This document shows positions 23,900 through 32,517 of a stretch of DNA of 64,000 nt, in pieces. The notes below the pieces were generated by a model. It saw nothing but the letters and a program-made list of their open reading frames with translations, ran no database searches and was not told the DNA's origin. The position numbers were made by a program, and so were the translations under genes. Source of the DNA: Planococcus kocurii (lineage in GTDB: Bacteria > Bacillota > Bacilli > Bacillales_A > Planococcaceae); assembly GCF_001465835.2 (NCBI RefSeq), contig NZ_CP013661.2, forward strand, positions 1,480,501 to 1,544,500, in the 5' to 3' direction. Within the stretch, counting starts at the first letter, position 1. Each line of letters begins with the position of its first letter.

Positions 23900-24394
23900 A
23901 TGGCAGGAAGAAACGAAGACACGCTCGAGCATTTAGAATTGCTTGGCAATCAAAACACCAAGTATAAATTTGAATACGATCCAGACATTTTAGAACCCAT
24001 CGACAATCTGCACAGCCGTGATTATTTTGTGAAATTTAATTGTCCTGAGTTTACTTCCCTTTGTCCGCAAACTGGGCAACCCGATTTCGCTACGATCTAC
24101 TTGAGCTTTATTCCCGACAAAACATTAGTCGAAAGCAAATCACTGAAGCTTTATTTATTCAGTTTCCGCAATCATGGAGATTTTCATGAAGATGTTGTTA
24201 ACATCATTATGAATGATTTAATCAAATTGATGGATCCTCGGTATATCGAAGTTTGGGGAAAATTCACGCCACGTGGCGGTTTGTCGATTGATCCTTACAC
24301 AAACTATGGCCAACCTGGAACAAAATACGAAGAAATGGCATCGTACCGGATGATGAATCACGACATGAATCCCGAAACGATTACCAATCGATAA
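23900..24394 (+). CDS. queF: 7-cyano-7-deazaguanine reductase QueF
   Basis: This 164-residue enzyme reduces preQ0 to preQ1 with NADPH, the committed nitrile reduction in queuosine synthesis. It is the short (YkvM) type of unimodular QueF with a T-fold. Signature residues are seen: [18 protein letters not shown] with the thioimide-forming Cys, and [15 protein letters not shown], the QueF motif. AAAAGGAGG precedes the ATG. It is under the preQ1 riboswitch and forms an operon with yhhQ. Confidence 0.95.
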   Translation: MAGRNEDTLEHLELLGNQNTKYKFEYDPDILEPIDNLHSRDYFVKFNCPEFTSLCPQTGQPDFATIYLSFIPDKTLVESKSLKLYLFSFRNHGDFHEDVVNIIMNDLIKLMDPRYIEVWGKFTPRGGLSIDPYTNYGQPGTKYEEMASYRMMNHDMNPETITNR

Positions 24395-24406
24395 GGAGCT
24401 CAGCAA

Positions 24407-25057
24407 ATGTTACTTTATTTGAACGGCGCATTTGTCGGCTTGTTAATCTTATCGAATATACTCGCGGTGAAATTATTCAGTATCGGCGAATGGGCTGTTT
24501 TACCGGCTGCTGTCATCGTCTATGTTTTCACTTTCCCGATCACAGATACGATTGCAGAAGTATATGGCAAAGAAGCTGCAAGACAAACCGTTACAGCAGG
24601 ATTTGTTACACAGCTTTGTGCACTGGCGTTTATTTTTCTTGCTATTCATTTGCCAGCTGCTTCTTTTTTTACGAATCAAGAATCATTCGAAACCATCTTT
24701 TCTGCAGGTTTTCGTGTTACTGTAGCCAGTCTCGTTTCTTACTTTATTAGTCAAAACCTGGACGTCACTATTTTCCATAAACTGAAAGAAAAACATGGTC
24801 ATTCCAAGTTGTGGCTTCGCAATAATGCCTCAACAATGGTCAGCCAATTGGTCGATACGAGCATTTTCATCACCATCGCTTTTTACGGCACTTTGCCAAC
24901 TAGTGTATTACTTGGCATGATTGTGACACAATATGCATTCAAATGGCTCGTGGCTGCAGCCGACACGCCACTGGTGTATTTACTCGTCAAGTTATGCAGA
25001 CGCGATCTAGCAGGCCATCAAATTTACGGACATCAAAAACCGGAAGCTCTCCAATAG
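24407..25057 (+). CDS. yhhQ: Queuosine precursor transporter YhhQ
   Basis: This 216-residue integral membrane protein of the VUT/YhhQ family, known in E. coli for uptake of preQ0/preQ1, has about six membrane segments. The conserved FPITDTIAEVYGKEAAR motif lies between TM2 and TM3, and LVDTSIFITIAF comes later. It starts 12 bases after queF and shares the preQ1 riboswitch, which supports a queuosine precursor salvage role. AAGGAGCTC is the ribosome site. The C-terminus overlaps the terminator hairpin. Confidence 0.9.
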   Translation: MLLYLNGAFVGLLILSNILAVKLFSIGEWAVLPAAVIVYVFTFPITDTIAEVYGKEAARQTVTAGFVTQLCALAFIFLAIHLPAASFFTNQESFETIFSAGFRVTVASLVSYFISQNLDVTIFHKLKEKHGHSKLWLRNNASTMVSQLVDTSIFITIAFYGTLPTSVLLGMIVTQYAFKWLVAAADTPLVYLLVKLCRRDLAGHQIYGHQKPEALQ

Positions 25058-25075
25058 AGAGCTTCCGGTTTTTTC
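25038..25075 (+). terminator. Terminator of queF-yhhQ
   Basis: ACCGGAAGCTCTC / GAGAGCTTCCGGT stem with a T-run; the left arm encodes the last YhhQ residues. Confidence 0.88.
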
Positions 25076-25100
25076 ATCATATATGCTGAAGTTTGACTGT

Positions 25101-25940
25101 TTAGACCTTTGCCCGTTCTTTTTGCAAACCATCTTTACTGTGTACTGTCGCACCAGTCAGGACCATATCCGCTACAATCGGCATATGATCGGAAACGGCC
25201 GTCTCAATAACGGCTACCTGTACGACATCAATAGCGCTATCTGAAAAAATATAGTCGATTCGTATTGCTGGAGACAAAATCTCAGCTGTTTCTTTATTTG
25301 TGTAAGGAGAGGGATATGTGTAGGCATCGCCTCTTTTCATTGTCAAAAAAGCATCGTTGAACTGGCTGTTGAGTTTTTGCATATAACCGTTCGAAGGTGG
25401 GGCATTAAAGTCCCCAACAAGAATTTGTGGAAAGCGGGTTTTTTCTGTAAGGGTCAAAATTTCATCAACACTAACTGCTAGCTCTTCATCTTTCAGCGCT
25501 AAATGGGTATTAAATACACTCAAATAACTACCTTCCACTTCAATGATGGTTTCTAACAGACCCCGTTGTTCATTATTTCCAAATGGACACGGAACTTGAG
25601 TCAATAAATGATTTTCGACGTATTTGATTGGGTAGTTACTCAAAATGACATTGCCATATTGATGATTCGGACGTTCTGAATCTTCAGGTGCAAAACTCAT
25701 ATTGGCTCCGTAAGCCGCATGCATGCCAAGTCTTTTGCTCAACCACTCTACTTGGTCCACAAATGAACTGCGAGCAGAAAAATAACGGTCAACTTCCTGC
25801 AAGGCAATAATGTTCGCACAGGATTCCTCGATAACTCCTGCGGTCCTCTCCAAATCGACGACTCCATCCATCCCCAACCCATGAGCAATGTTAAAAGACA
25901 TAACTTTGACAATTGGTGCTTTCTTTTGATTCCCGTGCAT
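25101..25940 (-). CDS. Endonuclease/exonuclease/phosphatase (EEP) family hydrolase
   Basis: This 279-residue metal-dependent phosphodiesterase fold protein has the family motifs in order: MSFNIAHG, IIALQEVD, VFNTHLA, LVGDFNAPP and AVSDHMPIVADM. It has no signal peptide. Substrates of this fold range from DNA to phosphoinositides and sphingomyelin, so none can be assigned. AGGAGAGG lies before the ATG. It is monocistronic. The minisatellite lies in the 515-base gap upstream of it. Confidence 0.82.
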   Translation of the reverse strand: MHGNQKKAPIVKVMSFNIAHGLGMDGVVDLERTAGVIEESCANIIALQEVDRYFSARSSFVDQVEWLSKRLGMHAAYGANMSFAPEDSERPNHQYGNVILSNYPIKYVENHLLTQVPCPFGNNEQRGLLETIIEVEGSYLSVFNTHLALKDEELAVSVDEILTLTEKTRFPQILVGDFNAPPSNGYMQKLNSQFNDAFLTMKRGDAYTYPSPYTNKETAEILSPAIRIDYIFSDSAIDVVQVAVIETAVSDHMPIVADMVLTGATVHSKDGLQKERAKV

Positions 25941-26091
25941 GCAAACCTCTCCTTTTCGATGAACACAAATCGTTGGCAGCTGTTTAATTGGCTTTAGTAT
26001 AACAAGTGCTTGTGAAGTGGCTGTGACAAGAGTGTAAAGATTTCGTAAACGGAAAATCCGAGGTGTTACGACTTGCTTCCATTTCAGAAGA

Positions 26092-26350
26092 GTTTATGCA
26101 CGTTCAGTAGAGTTTACACACGTTCAAGAAAATTTATGCACGTTCAGAAGAGTTTACGCACGTCCAAGAAAGTTTACGCACGTTCAGTAGAATTTATGCA
26201 CGTTCAAGAAATTTACGCACGTTCAGTAGAGTTTACGCACGTTCAAGAAAATTTATGCACGTTCAGTAGAGTTTACGCACGTTCAAGAAAATTTATGCAC
26301 GTTCAGTAGAGTTTACGCACGCCCAAGAAAGTTTACGCACGTTCAGTAGA
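26092..26350. repeat. Minisatellite: 13 tandem 20-bp units
   Basis: Thirteen units of 20 bases (one of 19) run without interruption, with the core TTTAYGCACGTTCA. Two unit types largely alternate, ending CAGTAGA or CAAGAAA. Partial units remain at both edges. On the minus strand each unit reads ACGTGCRTAAA, a motif I know from intergenic repeats of Bacillales. An ORF of 78 codons across it is a by-product of the repeat. The whole gap 25941-26455 has no other gene. Confidence 0.9.
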
Positions 26351-26403
26351 ATTTAGAGATGCGCAGCAAAAACAAAAGTTCCGCTCTAAACCAATCGCAA
26401 CAT

Positions 26404-26443
26404 AAAAAATGCAGACAGCCTATTAAGTCTCGGCTGCCTGCAC
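26404..26443 (-). terminator. Terminator after MerR/TipAS gene
   Basis: On the minus strand TGCAGGCAGCC / GGCTGTCTGCATTTTTT forms a stem with a T tail. Confidence 0.8.
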
Positions 26444-26455
26444 TTGAACAAATTT

Positions 26456-27220
26456 TTATTCTTCTGGTGATGTATAAACCACAATGGCGTCCCTTAAAAA
26501 TTCAGCGGCTCCATGGTTTACTTTGTTGTAATACGCAGCAAATCGCTCGTCTGCCACATAGATCTCTGCGAGTCCTCTATGCGCTTTCTTGCTATAGGAC
26601 GGCCACGTAAAGTTTAACCACTGGCGATGTAACGCAGCCATTTGCTGAGCCGCGTCGCTCGACGGGTCTTTCGTTTCGATAGCGTTTGCCAAGCTGTTTA
26701 ATACTTGCTGCTCTAAACTTTTAAACGCCAGAAACTTCTCTTCGCCCATCCCTAACATGTTGGCATTCGATTGATCGACTAGACTATCACCATATTTACT
26801 GCGTATTTCATTGCCATATTGCTGTTCGTTGTCGTCCACACGTTTTTGCTGAAAGCCTTGAAATTTCTCTTTGTCCCCCATCATGCTCTCTCCTTTTTTC
26901 GTGGAAATGGTTTTTTCCACATTGATAATCAAGAGATCCAATTGCCGCCGTTTCGCGAGAAGTGTTTCCCGGTGTGCTTTTAAAGCTTTGGCACTATCGA
27001 AGCCAGAGTCATTAACGATGTTCTTTATCTGTTCCAGTCTCAATCCGAGTTCGCGGTAAAATAAAATTTGCTGCAGCTTATCGACTTCCCGCGCGCCATA
27101 AATTCGATATCCGGACGCATTTTTTCTTAACGGCTTCAATAAATCAATTTCATCGTAATAACGCAAAGTCCGCGTGCTAACTCCGGTTAACTCCCCCAAC
27201 TTTTGCACGGTATAGTCCAT
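26456..27220 (-). CDS. MerR family regulator with TipAS antibiotic-recognition domain
   Basis: This 254-residue transcription activator has an N-terminal MerR winged helix (TVQKLGELTGVSTRTLRYYDEIDLL, about residues 3-72), a dimerisation coiled coil (about 75-110) and a C-terminal TipAS domain (about 130-250, SKYGDS...WLNFTWPSYS). This is the design of TipAL and Mta, which bind drugs and switch on their own gene or exporters. The start at 27220 follows TCAGGAGGTGG. A MerR-type promoter with a 19-base spacer lies just upstream, and the ABC exporter gene precedes it. Confidence 0.88.
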   Translation of the reverse strand: MDYTVQKLGELTGVSTRTLRYYDEIDLLKPLRKNASGYRIYGAREVDKLQQILFYRELGLRLEQIKNIVNDSGFDSAKALKAHRETLLAKRRQLDLLIINVEKTISTKKGESMMGDKEKFQGFQQKRVDDNEQQYGNEIRSKYGDSLVDQSNANMLGMGEEKFLAFKSLEQQVLNSLANAIETKDPSSDAAQQMAALHRQWLNFTWPSYSKKAHRGLAEIYVADERFAAYYNKVNHGAAEFLRDAIVVYTSPEE

Positions 27221-27242
27221 TTCTCCACCTCCTGATGAATCT

Positions 27243-27273
27243 ACCCTACACCTTGACGTTGCGTTAAGGTCAA
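27243..27273 (-). promoter_or_regulatory. MerR-type promoter/operator with 19-bp spacer
   Basis: On the minus strand TTGACC (-35) and TAGGGT (-10) are separated by 19 bases, the long spacer typical of MerR-activated promoters. The spacer region contains the dyad CCTTGACG...CGTTAAGG (27251-27269). It overlaps the stop of the exporter gene and drives the regulator itself. Confidence 0.65.
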
Positions 27274-27282
27274 GCAGGTTAA

Positions 27283-29025
27283 TCAAGTTAGTTGCTGTGT
27301 GGCAAAATCGCGGTACAGCGCGTGACTCGCTATTAGTTCTTGGTGAGTTCCAATTCCGGTAACACGCCCTTTTTCAATAAAAACAATTTTATCCGCATCC
27401 ACAATTGTCGACAGTCGATGAGCGATAACCAAAGTAGTCCGCCCTTCCATTAAGCGACTTAAGGCCTGTTGAACGATGCCTTCTGACTGACTATCTAAAC
27501 TCGCTGTCGCTTCATCCATCATCAAAATTTTGGGATCGCGTAAAAAAGCTCGGGCAATGGCAATTCGTTGGCGCTGACCGCCGGATAACTTAACGCCGCG
27601 TTCCCCGACTTCTGTATCCAGTCCATCAGCAAAGCCACGTATGAAATCTTCCGCATAAGCCATACGTGCAACTTGCCACAATTCTTCAGCTGAAATTGCT
27701 GCCGAGTTTGGCAATCCGTACGTTAAATTTTCGCGAATGGTGCCACCCATCATAGCACTTTCTTGCGACACATAACCGATTTGATCTCGCCAAGACGTGA
27801 TTGAAATTTCATCGATTGGCATGTTCCCTATCAAAATCTCACCTGACAGTGGTTCGTAAAAGCGTTCAATCAACCCAAAAATTGTAGTCTTTCCACCACC
27901 ACTTGGTCCTGCAAATGCAATCATTTCACCGGGTTGTGCTTCAAATGAGATATTAGCTAGAACGGGCTCTCCTTCCCCATAAGAAAAACTTAACTTATTA
28001 ATTTGTAACGATTTCCCGGCAATATCTAAAGTTGATTTTGGCTGTTGTTCTTCTAATGGCAATTCTAAAATGTCGATAATGCGTTCTGTCGCACCTTTGG
28101 CTTTTTGAAGCTCTGTGAAAAAGCGCGCGAAAGTCGCCATCGGAACAATAATTTGAAATAAATACAATAAAAATGCAACGAGCGAACCTGTCGACATTTC
28201 CCCATTTGCTACACGAATTCCGCCGTAGCCGATGATTGATACGATAACGACCATGACGACCAAATACATTAACGGTGCAATCAATGCGTAAATTTTGGCT
28301 TCTTTCATACCAAGCGCAAACAATTTATGGATGCCTTGTACACCTTTTGTTTCTTCTGTATGTTCAGCCGTTGAAGATTTCATCAACCGAATTTCACCCA
28401 AAGTTTGTTGCACATGCCCCGTAAAATGAGCAGTCTCGTCTTGTAAGCTACGAGAAATTTTGGCCATTTGGCGGCCTAGCGGTACCATAACGACAACTGT
28501 TAGCGGAACCGACAACATCATCAGAAGCGTCATTTTCCAGTCCAGAATGACCAAAATAATTACTGCCCCAATTATAGAAATAATGCCGGTAATAAAAGAA
28601 GGGAAATGATCCGTGATTAAATTCCGAACAATTCCCGTATCATTGACAACTCGACTTACCGTTTCTCCACTGGAATGCTGATCAAAATAACGGACACGCA
28701 AGCGGATCAATTTTGCCCACATGCGCTCTCTCAAGCCAGCGACTACTCGTTGTCCGACCATGCTGAGCAAGTAAATCGAAATGCCATTAATGACAGCTTG
28801 CACAATAAAAGCCGCAACGATTCCAACAATCAACGGAACACTTAAGTCATTAAGGGAAAAACCATCAACTAGATTTTTTGTTAATAACGGTACCACAAGT
28901 CCAACAAGCGTAGTAATCAGACTAGCCGTCAAACCAATAGCTAGCGCAAGTTTCGGGATTTTCAATGTCAACAATAGCGAAATAAACGGCTTTAAACTCT
29001 TTTCTTTAGCGTTCTTTTTCATCAT
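27283..29025 (-). CDS. bmrA: ABC multidrug exporter, fused permease-ATPase (BmrA-like)
   Basis: This 580-residue half-transporter homodimerises. Six membrane helices (about residues 20-310) are followed by a nucleotide-binding domain with Walker A GPSGGGKTT, Q-loop YVSQE, signature LSGGQRQRIAIARAF and Walker B ILMMDEATASLD. It is closest in layout to B. subtilis BmrA/YvcC and LmrA. Context with a TipAS-type regulator suggests a drug-inducible efflux unit. The 62-base gap to merR holds the regulator's own promoter, so the two genes may be transcribed together and separately. Confidence 0.85.
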   Translation of the reverse strand: MMKKNAKEKSLKPFISLLLTLKIPKLALAIGLTASLITTLVGLVVPLLTKNLVDGFSLNDLSVPLIVGIVAAFIVQAVINGISIYLLSMVGQRVVAGLRERMWAKLIRLRVRYFDQHSSGETVSRVVNDTGIVRNLITDHFPSFITGIISIIGAVIILVILDWKMTLLMMLSVPLTVVVMVPLGRQMAKISRSLQDETAHFTGHVQQTLGEIRLMKSSTAEHTEETKGVQGIHKLFALGMKEAKIYALIAPLMYLVVMVVIVSIIGYGGIRVANGEMSTGSLVAFLLYLFQIIVPMATFARFFTELQKAKGATERIIDILELPLEEQQPKSTLDIAGKSLQINKLSFSYGEGEPVLANISFEAQPGEMIAFAGPSGGGKTTIFGLIERFYEPLSGEILIGNMPIDEISITSWRDQIGYVSQESAMMGGTIRENLTYGLPNSAAISAEELWQVARMAYAEDFIRGFADGLDTEVGERGVKLSGGQRQRIAIARAFLRDPKILMMDEATASLDSQSEGIVQQALSRLMEGRTTLVIAHRLSTIVDADKIVFIEKGRVTGIGTHQELIASHALYRDFATQQLT

Positions 29026-29116
29026 AGGAGCCCCTGTTCTGTCAGTCGCATGAAGCGAAGTTACTCTAGTTCTTCACTAGTTTATTACAGAAAACTTATA
29101 GCTGTTCTACATACAC

Positions 29117-29151
29117 TAAAAACACCTGCAGAAAAATTCCACAGGTGTTTC
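29117..29151 (-). terminator. Terminator after DUF3817 gene
   Basis: AAACACCTGTGG / CTGCAGGTGTTTTT stem on the minus strand with a T tail. Confidence 0.8.
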
Positions 29152-29169
29152 CATTTATAAAATCGGTGT

Positions 29170-29481
29170 TTAGGCAGCTAAAGTTTTCAGCTGTTGCCAA
29201 TTTTCAAGGCGTTTATCTAAAATGAAATTACCAAACGGCACGAATGCTGAAACAACGGCACCTACAGAAAAACGGAACGGCCATTTAAAAACAAACGTCA
29301 TATAAATGGTAATTAAAATATACATACTGAACAAAGCCCCGTGAATCGGTCCAATCACGCTAACCGCTTCTGGAAAATCAAAAAAATATTTTAACGGCAT
29401 CGCAATAAACAGCAAGATTAGCAGTGAACCGCCTTCAACTACGCCCATAAAACGAAATGTGCTTAACGCATTTTTAAACAT
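29170..29481 (-). CDS. DUF3817 membrane protein (YdzA-like)
   Basis: This 103-residue protein has three membrane segments with the pattern RFMGVVEGGSLLILL, GPIHGALFSMYI and FVPFGNFILDKRL, which matches DUF3817. The same domain is found fused to some transporters. The function is unknown. It is monocistronic, with its own terminator. Confidence 0.8.
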   Translation of the reverse strand: MFKNALSTFRFMGVVEGGSLLILLFIAMPLKYFFDFPEAVSVIGPIHGALFSMYILITIYMTFVFKWPFRFSVGAVVSAFVPFGNFILDKRLENWQQLKTLAA

Positions 29482-29645
29482 GAACTATCCCTCGCATTCT
29501 GCTTTCATTATAAAAGCGAAAGGGGAACGCTGTACAGGGATTAGCGGGAGAACGCGGGAACTTTCTACAAAAGTACGCAAAATTTCGACACAAACCATGA
29601 GTCGTTCCTTAGTTGACTAGGCTAGAATAAAGAAACCTTTCTACG

Positions 29646-30839
29646 TTATCCTAGTTTCACAAAAAGAACTTTCAAGTAATTGCCTTCTTTAAATTCTTTG
29701 TGCACGCGGAAATCACTAGGTAATGTGAATTCCTCAACAATGCTGTATTTTCCACCAAGTTCCTTAAAGGCTTTGTCGATAAATCCTTTAAATTTCTTCA
29801 TGCCAAAAGAAGCACTATTGGTCGAAGCAACGATAACGCCGTTTTTTTCTGTAATGGCGATTGCCTCTTTCATCAAGTTCGTATAATCCTTAGACGTACT
29901 AAACGTGTATTTTTTTGAACGCGCAAAGCTTGGTGGATCTAAAATCACGACATCAAACCTTAATTCTTTTCGCTTAGCGTATTTAAAATAATTAAAGACG
30001 TCCATAACCAAAATATCCTGATTTTCAAAATCAATGCCATTCACACTGAATTGCTCAATCGTTTTACTAGAACTTCTCTTCGCCAAATCGACACTCGTCG
30101 TTTTCCGTGCTCCACCAAGTGCGGCTGCTACTGAAAATGCGCCAGTGTAGGAAAACGTATTGAGTACTGTTTTGCCTTTGGCGTATTTTTGCTTGATCAC
30201 ATTTCGTACATCACGCTGGTCTAAGAAAATTCCTGTCATCGCTCCGTCGTTTAAGTAAACAGCAAAGTTCACACCATTTTCTTTGACGACTAACGGAAAT
30301 TCACCGCGTTCGCCCGCAACAAAATCATCTTCCTCGATATACTGACCTTTTGTATCAAATCGTTTTTTCTGGTAAATGCCTTTGCATTCCGTCACATTTT
30401 GAAGTGCGGCAATGACTTGATCTTTAAACGTATAAACCCCTTCACTATACCAGCTAAGCAAATAAAAACCGTCATAATAATCAATGATCAACCCTCCGAA
30501 ACCATCACCTTCACCGTTGAAAACACGAAAAGCGGTCGTCTCTGAGTTATTGAAAAAAGCTTGTCTACGAGAAATCGCAGTCGTCAACTTGCGTTCAATA
30601 AATGCTTGATCGACAGTTTCATTTTCATCATTGGTCAGCACCCAGCCATACCCCTTATTTTGTAAGCCGTAATAGCCTTTTGCTAAAAAACGTCCTTGTT
30701 TATCAACAAGTTTCAAAATACTTCCTTCGGTTTGGAGAAATTCTGCATTTTCTAAAGCTTCTTTCGTCACTAAAGGATAACCGTTAGCGTAACCTGTCTT
30801 AAATTTCTCATTTATTTTAACTGAAATTTCCGAATTCAT
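29646..30839 (-). CDS. ywbD: Class I SAM-dependent rRNA methyltransferase (RlmI/YwbD-like)
   Basis: This 397-residue protein has an N-terminal PUA-like RNA-binding domain (about residues 1-80) and a C-terminal Rossmann methyltransferase. Motifs visible: DQRDVR near 207, VLNTFSYTGAFSVAAA (SAM motif I), DVVILDPPSFARSKK (catalytic DPPSF region). This matches B. subtilis YwbD and E. coli RlmI, which methylates 23S rRNA C1962. Target modification is inferred from the family. It is divergent from a small gene. Confidence 0.9.
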   Translation of the reverse strand: MNSEISVKINEKFKTGYANGYPLVTKEALENAEFLQTEGSILKLVDKQGRFLAKGYYGLQNKGYGWVLTNDENETVDQAFIERKLTTAISRRQAFFNNSETTAFRVFNGEGDGFGGLIIDYYDGFYLLSWYSEGVYTFKDQVIAALQNVTECKGIYQKKRFDTKGQYIEEDDFVAGERGEFPLVVKENGVNFAVYLNDGAMTGIFLDQRDVRNVIKQKYAKGKTVLNTFSYTGAFSVAAALGGARKTTSVDLAKRSSSKTIEQFSVNGIDFENQDILVMDVFNYFKYAKRKELRFDVVILDPPSFARSKKYTFSTSKDYTNLMKEAIAITEKNGVIVASTNSASFGMKKFKGFIDKAFKELGGKYSIVEEFTLPSDFRVHKEFKEGNYLKVLFVKLG

Positions 30840-30957
30840 AATCTCTCATCCTATCTGTCAACCACTGTTTTGCTTTATAATTAGTGTATACGATAGCTGA
30901 CCGGATTCCCACCCTCGCCATGTGAATTTTCCAACACACTCAGTAGGAGGAATTGCC

Positions 30958-31161
30958 ATGAAGCAGAAGTTTTATGTTTACAATATTCTATTAACTAATG
31001 GGGAATACCTGGAGAACATCCGCGTTGAAGGACCTCTTGAAGACCACTTTCCAGGGGTTTCGGTGAGTCTTTTTTCTGTTGAAAATATCGAAGGGAAAAC
31101 GATTGTCTTAAGCGTATTCCACATCGTCAAAGCCGATTTAATTAGCATAGAAGAGTCATAA
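30958..31161 (+). CDS. Small hypothetical protein, 67 residues
   Basis: This small soluble protein was not recognised. It is predicted to be a beta fold (KFYVYNILLTNGEYLENIRVEG ... KTIVLSVFHIVKADLISIE). The start at 30958 follows AGGAGGAATTGCC at ideal spacing; an upstream ATG at 30922 lacks a ribosome site. A bidirectional terminator follows. Confidence 0.65.
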   Translation: MKQKFYVYNILLTNGEYLENIRVEGPLEDHFPGVSVSLFSVENIEGKTIVLSVFHIVKADLISIEES

Positions 31162-31177
31162 AGCAGATTCAGACTAC

Positions 31178-31215
31178 AAAAAGCGTTTTGCATGACAGAT
31201 GCAAAACGCTTTTTC
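31178..31215. terminator. Bidirectional terminator
   Basis: AAAAAGCGTTTTGCAT / ATGCAAAACGCTTTTT is a perfect stem between convergent genes. Confidence 0.9.
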
Positions 31216-31571
31216 TATTCCTGAATCCAGTCCCAAGCATTGTTCATTTCATCTAATGTAAAATATTTCACTTCGAGTTTCGGTAATAATTTTTCTATTT
31301 CTGCTGACTTTTCTTTTATATGGCTGGAACTGATTACAGCAAATTTATGAAAATGATTCCATGCATCCATGTTTACTTTCATGCTTTCTTCTAATCCTTC
31401 AAAAGATGCGCCTTGTCTTTCGCTTATGATGGCATAAATATTGAACTTTCCTTTATCCGCATATTTTTCTTGAATGATTTTATCAATTTTCATCGCATCC
31501 TGGTATGTGGCTGCTCCTTCGAATTCAATAGCGATTGTTTCTATGTCTTTGCTTGGTACAAATGACAACAT
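31215..31571 (-). CDS. SpoIIAA-like (STAS/IRAS) domain protein
   Basis: This 118-residue protein has the SpoIIAA-like/CRAL-TRIO related fold of Pfam PF11964: an N-terminal beta strand (TIAIEFEGAATYQDAMKIDKI), NIYAIISE, then MNVDAW-like helix (MKVNMDAWNHFHKFAVISS) and a C-terminal LDEMNNAWDWI helix. The function is unknown; relatives are linked to membrane or redox functions. GAGGAGG precedes the ATG. Confidence 0.75.
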   Translation of the reverse strand: MLSFVPSKDIETIAIEFEGAATYQDAMKIDKIIQEKYADKGKFNIYAIISERQGASFEGLEESMKVNMDAWNHFHKFAVISSSHIKEKSAEIEKLLPKLEVKYFTLDEMNNAWDWIQE

Positions 31572-31671
31572 CTTTATTCCTCCTCGTCAGTAATAGACTT
31601 GTTGTTAGTTTTCATATTCCCCATTTAGAAGCTAACAAACGGCTATAGCCAGACTTTTTAATGCTATCTAC

Positions 31672-31690
31672 CGATATATTGCATGAAATA
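31672..31690. promoter_or_regulatory. Shared GntR/BrnQ operator-like motif, copy 1
   Basis: CGATATATTGCATGAAATA ends two bases before the -35 of the gntR-type gene. The same 19 bases, with one mismatch, occur upstream of brnQ at 33978-33996. Confidence 0.55.
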
Positions 31691-31692
31691 TT

Positions 31693-31720
31693 TTGTCGAT
31701 GGTGCCAATTACTGTATAAT
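31693..31720 (+). promoter_or_regulatory. SigA promoter of the GntR-type gene
   Basis: TTGTCG, a 16-base spacer and the perfect -10 TATAAT, 35 bases before the start codon. Confidence 0.6.
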
Positions 31721-31754
31721 AGAATCTATTACGCAGTAAAAAGGGGAGCTTGTA

Positions 31755-32417
31755 ATGCCTATTCCAGTTAATCACGCTAAGCCAGTCCGCGTGTCAGCTA
31801 AAGAAAGTGCTTATCTTCAATTACAGCAATGGATTATTGATGGTACGCTACAGCCTGAAGAAAAATTAATCGATACAGAATTGGCGCAAGCATTGAGTTT
31901 GAGTAGAACTCCAATACGCGAAGCGTTGCAGCTGTTGGAAGTTCAAGGGTTTGTAGAAATGTTTCCAGGAAAAGCTACACGCGTCACTACTATTAAAAAA
32001 GGGGACCTCAAAGACTTGTTGCCACCTCTCGCTGTTTTGCAAGCCTTGTCAGCAGAACTTGCTATTCCTAATCTTGATGAGCATGTCTTTCGTTTGCTCG
32101 AAGAAACTAACCAACGATTTATTGAAGCCATTGAAAGCCAAAATGGTTTTTCAGCTTTAAAAATCGATCAAGAGTTTCATCAAATTATTGTCGATGCTGC
32201 AGATAATCCTTATATCCACTCAATCCTCAGCAGTCTCCAGTCTCATGTAAGACGACAATTTTTTCATCATTCATTGATGTTAACTAAGAGCTCATACGAT
32301 GAGCACGTCGAAATTATCCAGACCTTAAAAGAAAAAAATCCAACTAAAGTGACACAACTTATGAAATCCAATTGGATTCGTACGATTGATGAGTTGTCGA
32401 CTGAAAAACTTCTGTAA
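31755..32417 (+). CDS. GntR family regulator, FCD (FadR) subfamily
   Basis: This 220-residue protein has an N-terminal winged helix (ESAYLQLQQWIIDGTLQPEEKLIDTELAQ..., recognition helix LSLSRTPIREAL) and a C-terminal all-helical FCD effector domain (about 90-215) with metal-type residues Asp/His (DQEFHQIIV, HVEIIQTL). Effectors of FCD regulators are often organic or amino acids. A shared motif in front of this gene and the neighbouring convergent brnQ suggests that it regulates itself and BrnQ. AAAGGGGAGC precedes the ATG. Confidence 0.85.
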   Translation: MPIPVNHAKPVRVSAKESAYLQLQQWIIDGTLQPEEKLIDTELAQALSLSRTPIREALQLLEVQGFVEMFPGKATRVTTIKKGDLKDLLPPLAVLQALSAELAIPNLDEHVFRLLEETNQRFIEAIESQNGFSALKIDQEFHQIIVDAADNPYIHSILSSLQSHVRRQFFHHSLMLTKSSYDEHVEIIQTLKEKNPTKVTQLMKSNWIRTIDELSTEKLL

Positions 32418-32426
32418 ACTAATTAG

Positions 32427-32473
32427 AAAAAGCTGCATCAAAAGCATAGACGCTTTTGATGCAGCTTTTATTT
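32427..32473. terminator. Bidirectional terminator
   Basis: AAAAGCTGCATCAAAAGC / GCTTTTGATGCAGCTTTT is a long perfect stem between gntR-type gene and brnQ. Confidence 0.9.
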
Positions 32474-32517
32474 TAGAAGCAAACCTGGTTTACCAGACCC
32501 GCCATTATTGCTTAAAA

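Noticed and set aside
26073..26309. 78-codon ORF across the minisatellite
   Set aside because: Its protein is only the translation of the 20-bp unit; it has no ribosome site and would change with each added unit.
26092..26350. CRISPR array
   Set aside because: Units are contiguous 20-bp repeats with no unique spacers of 30-40 bp and no cas genes nearby.
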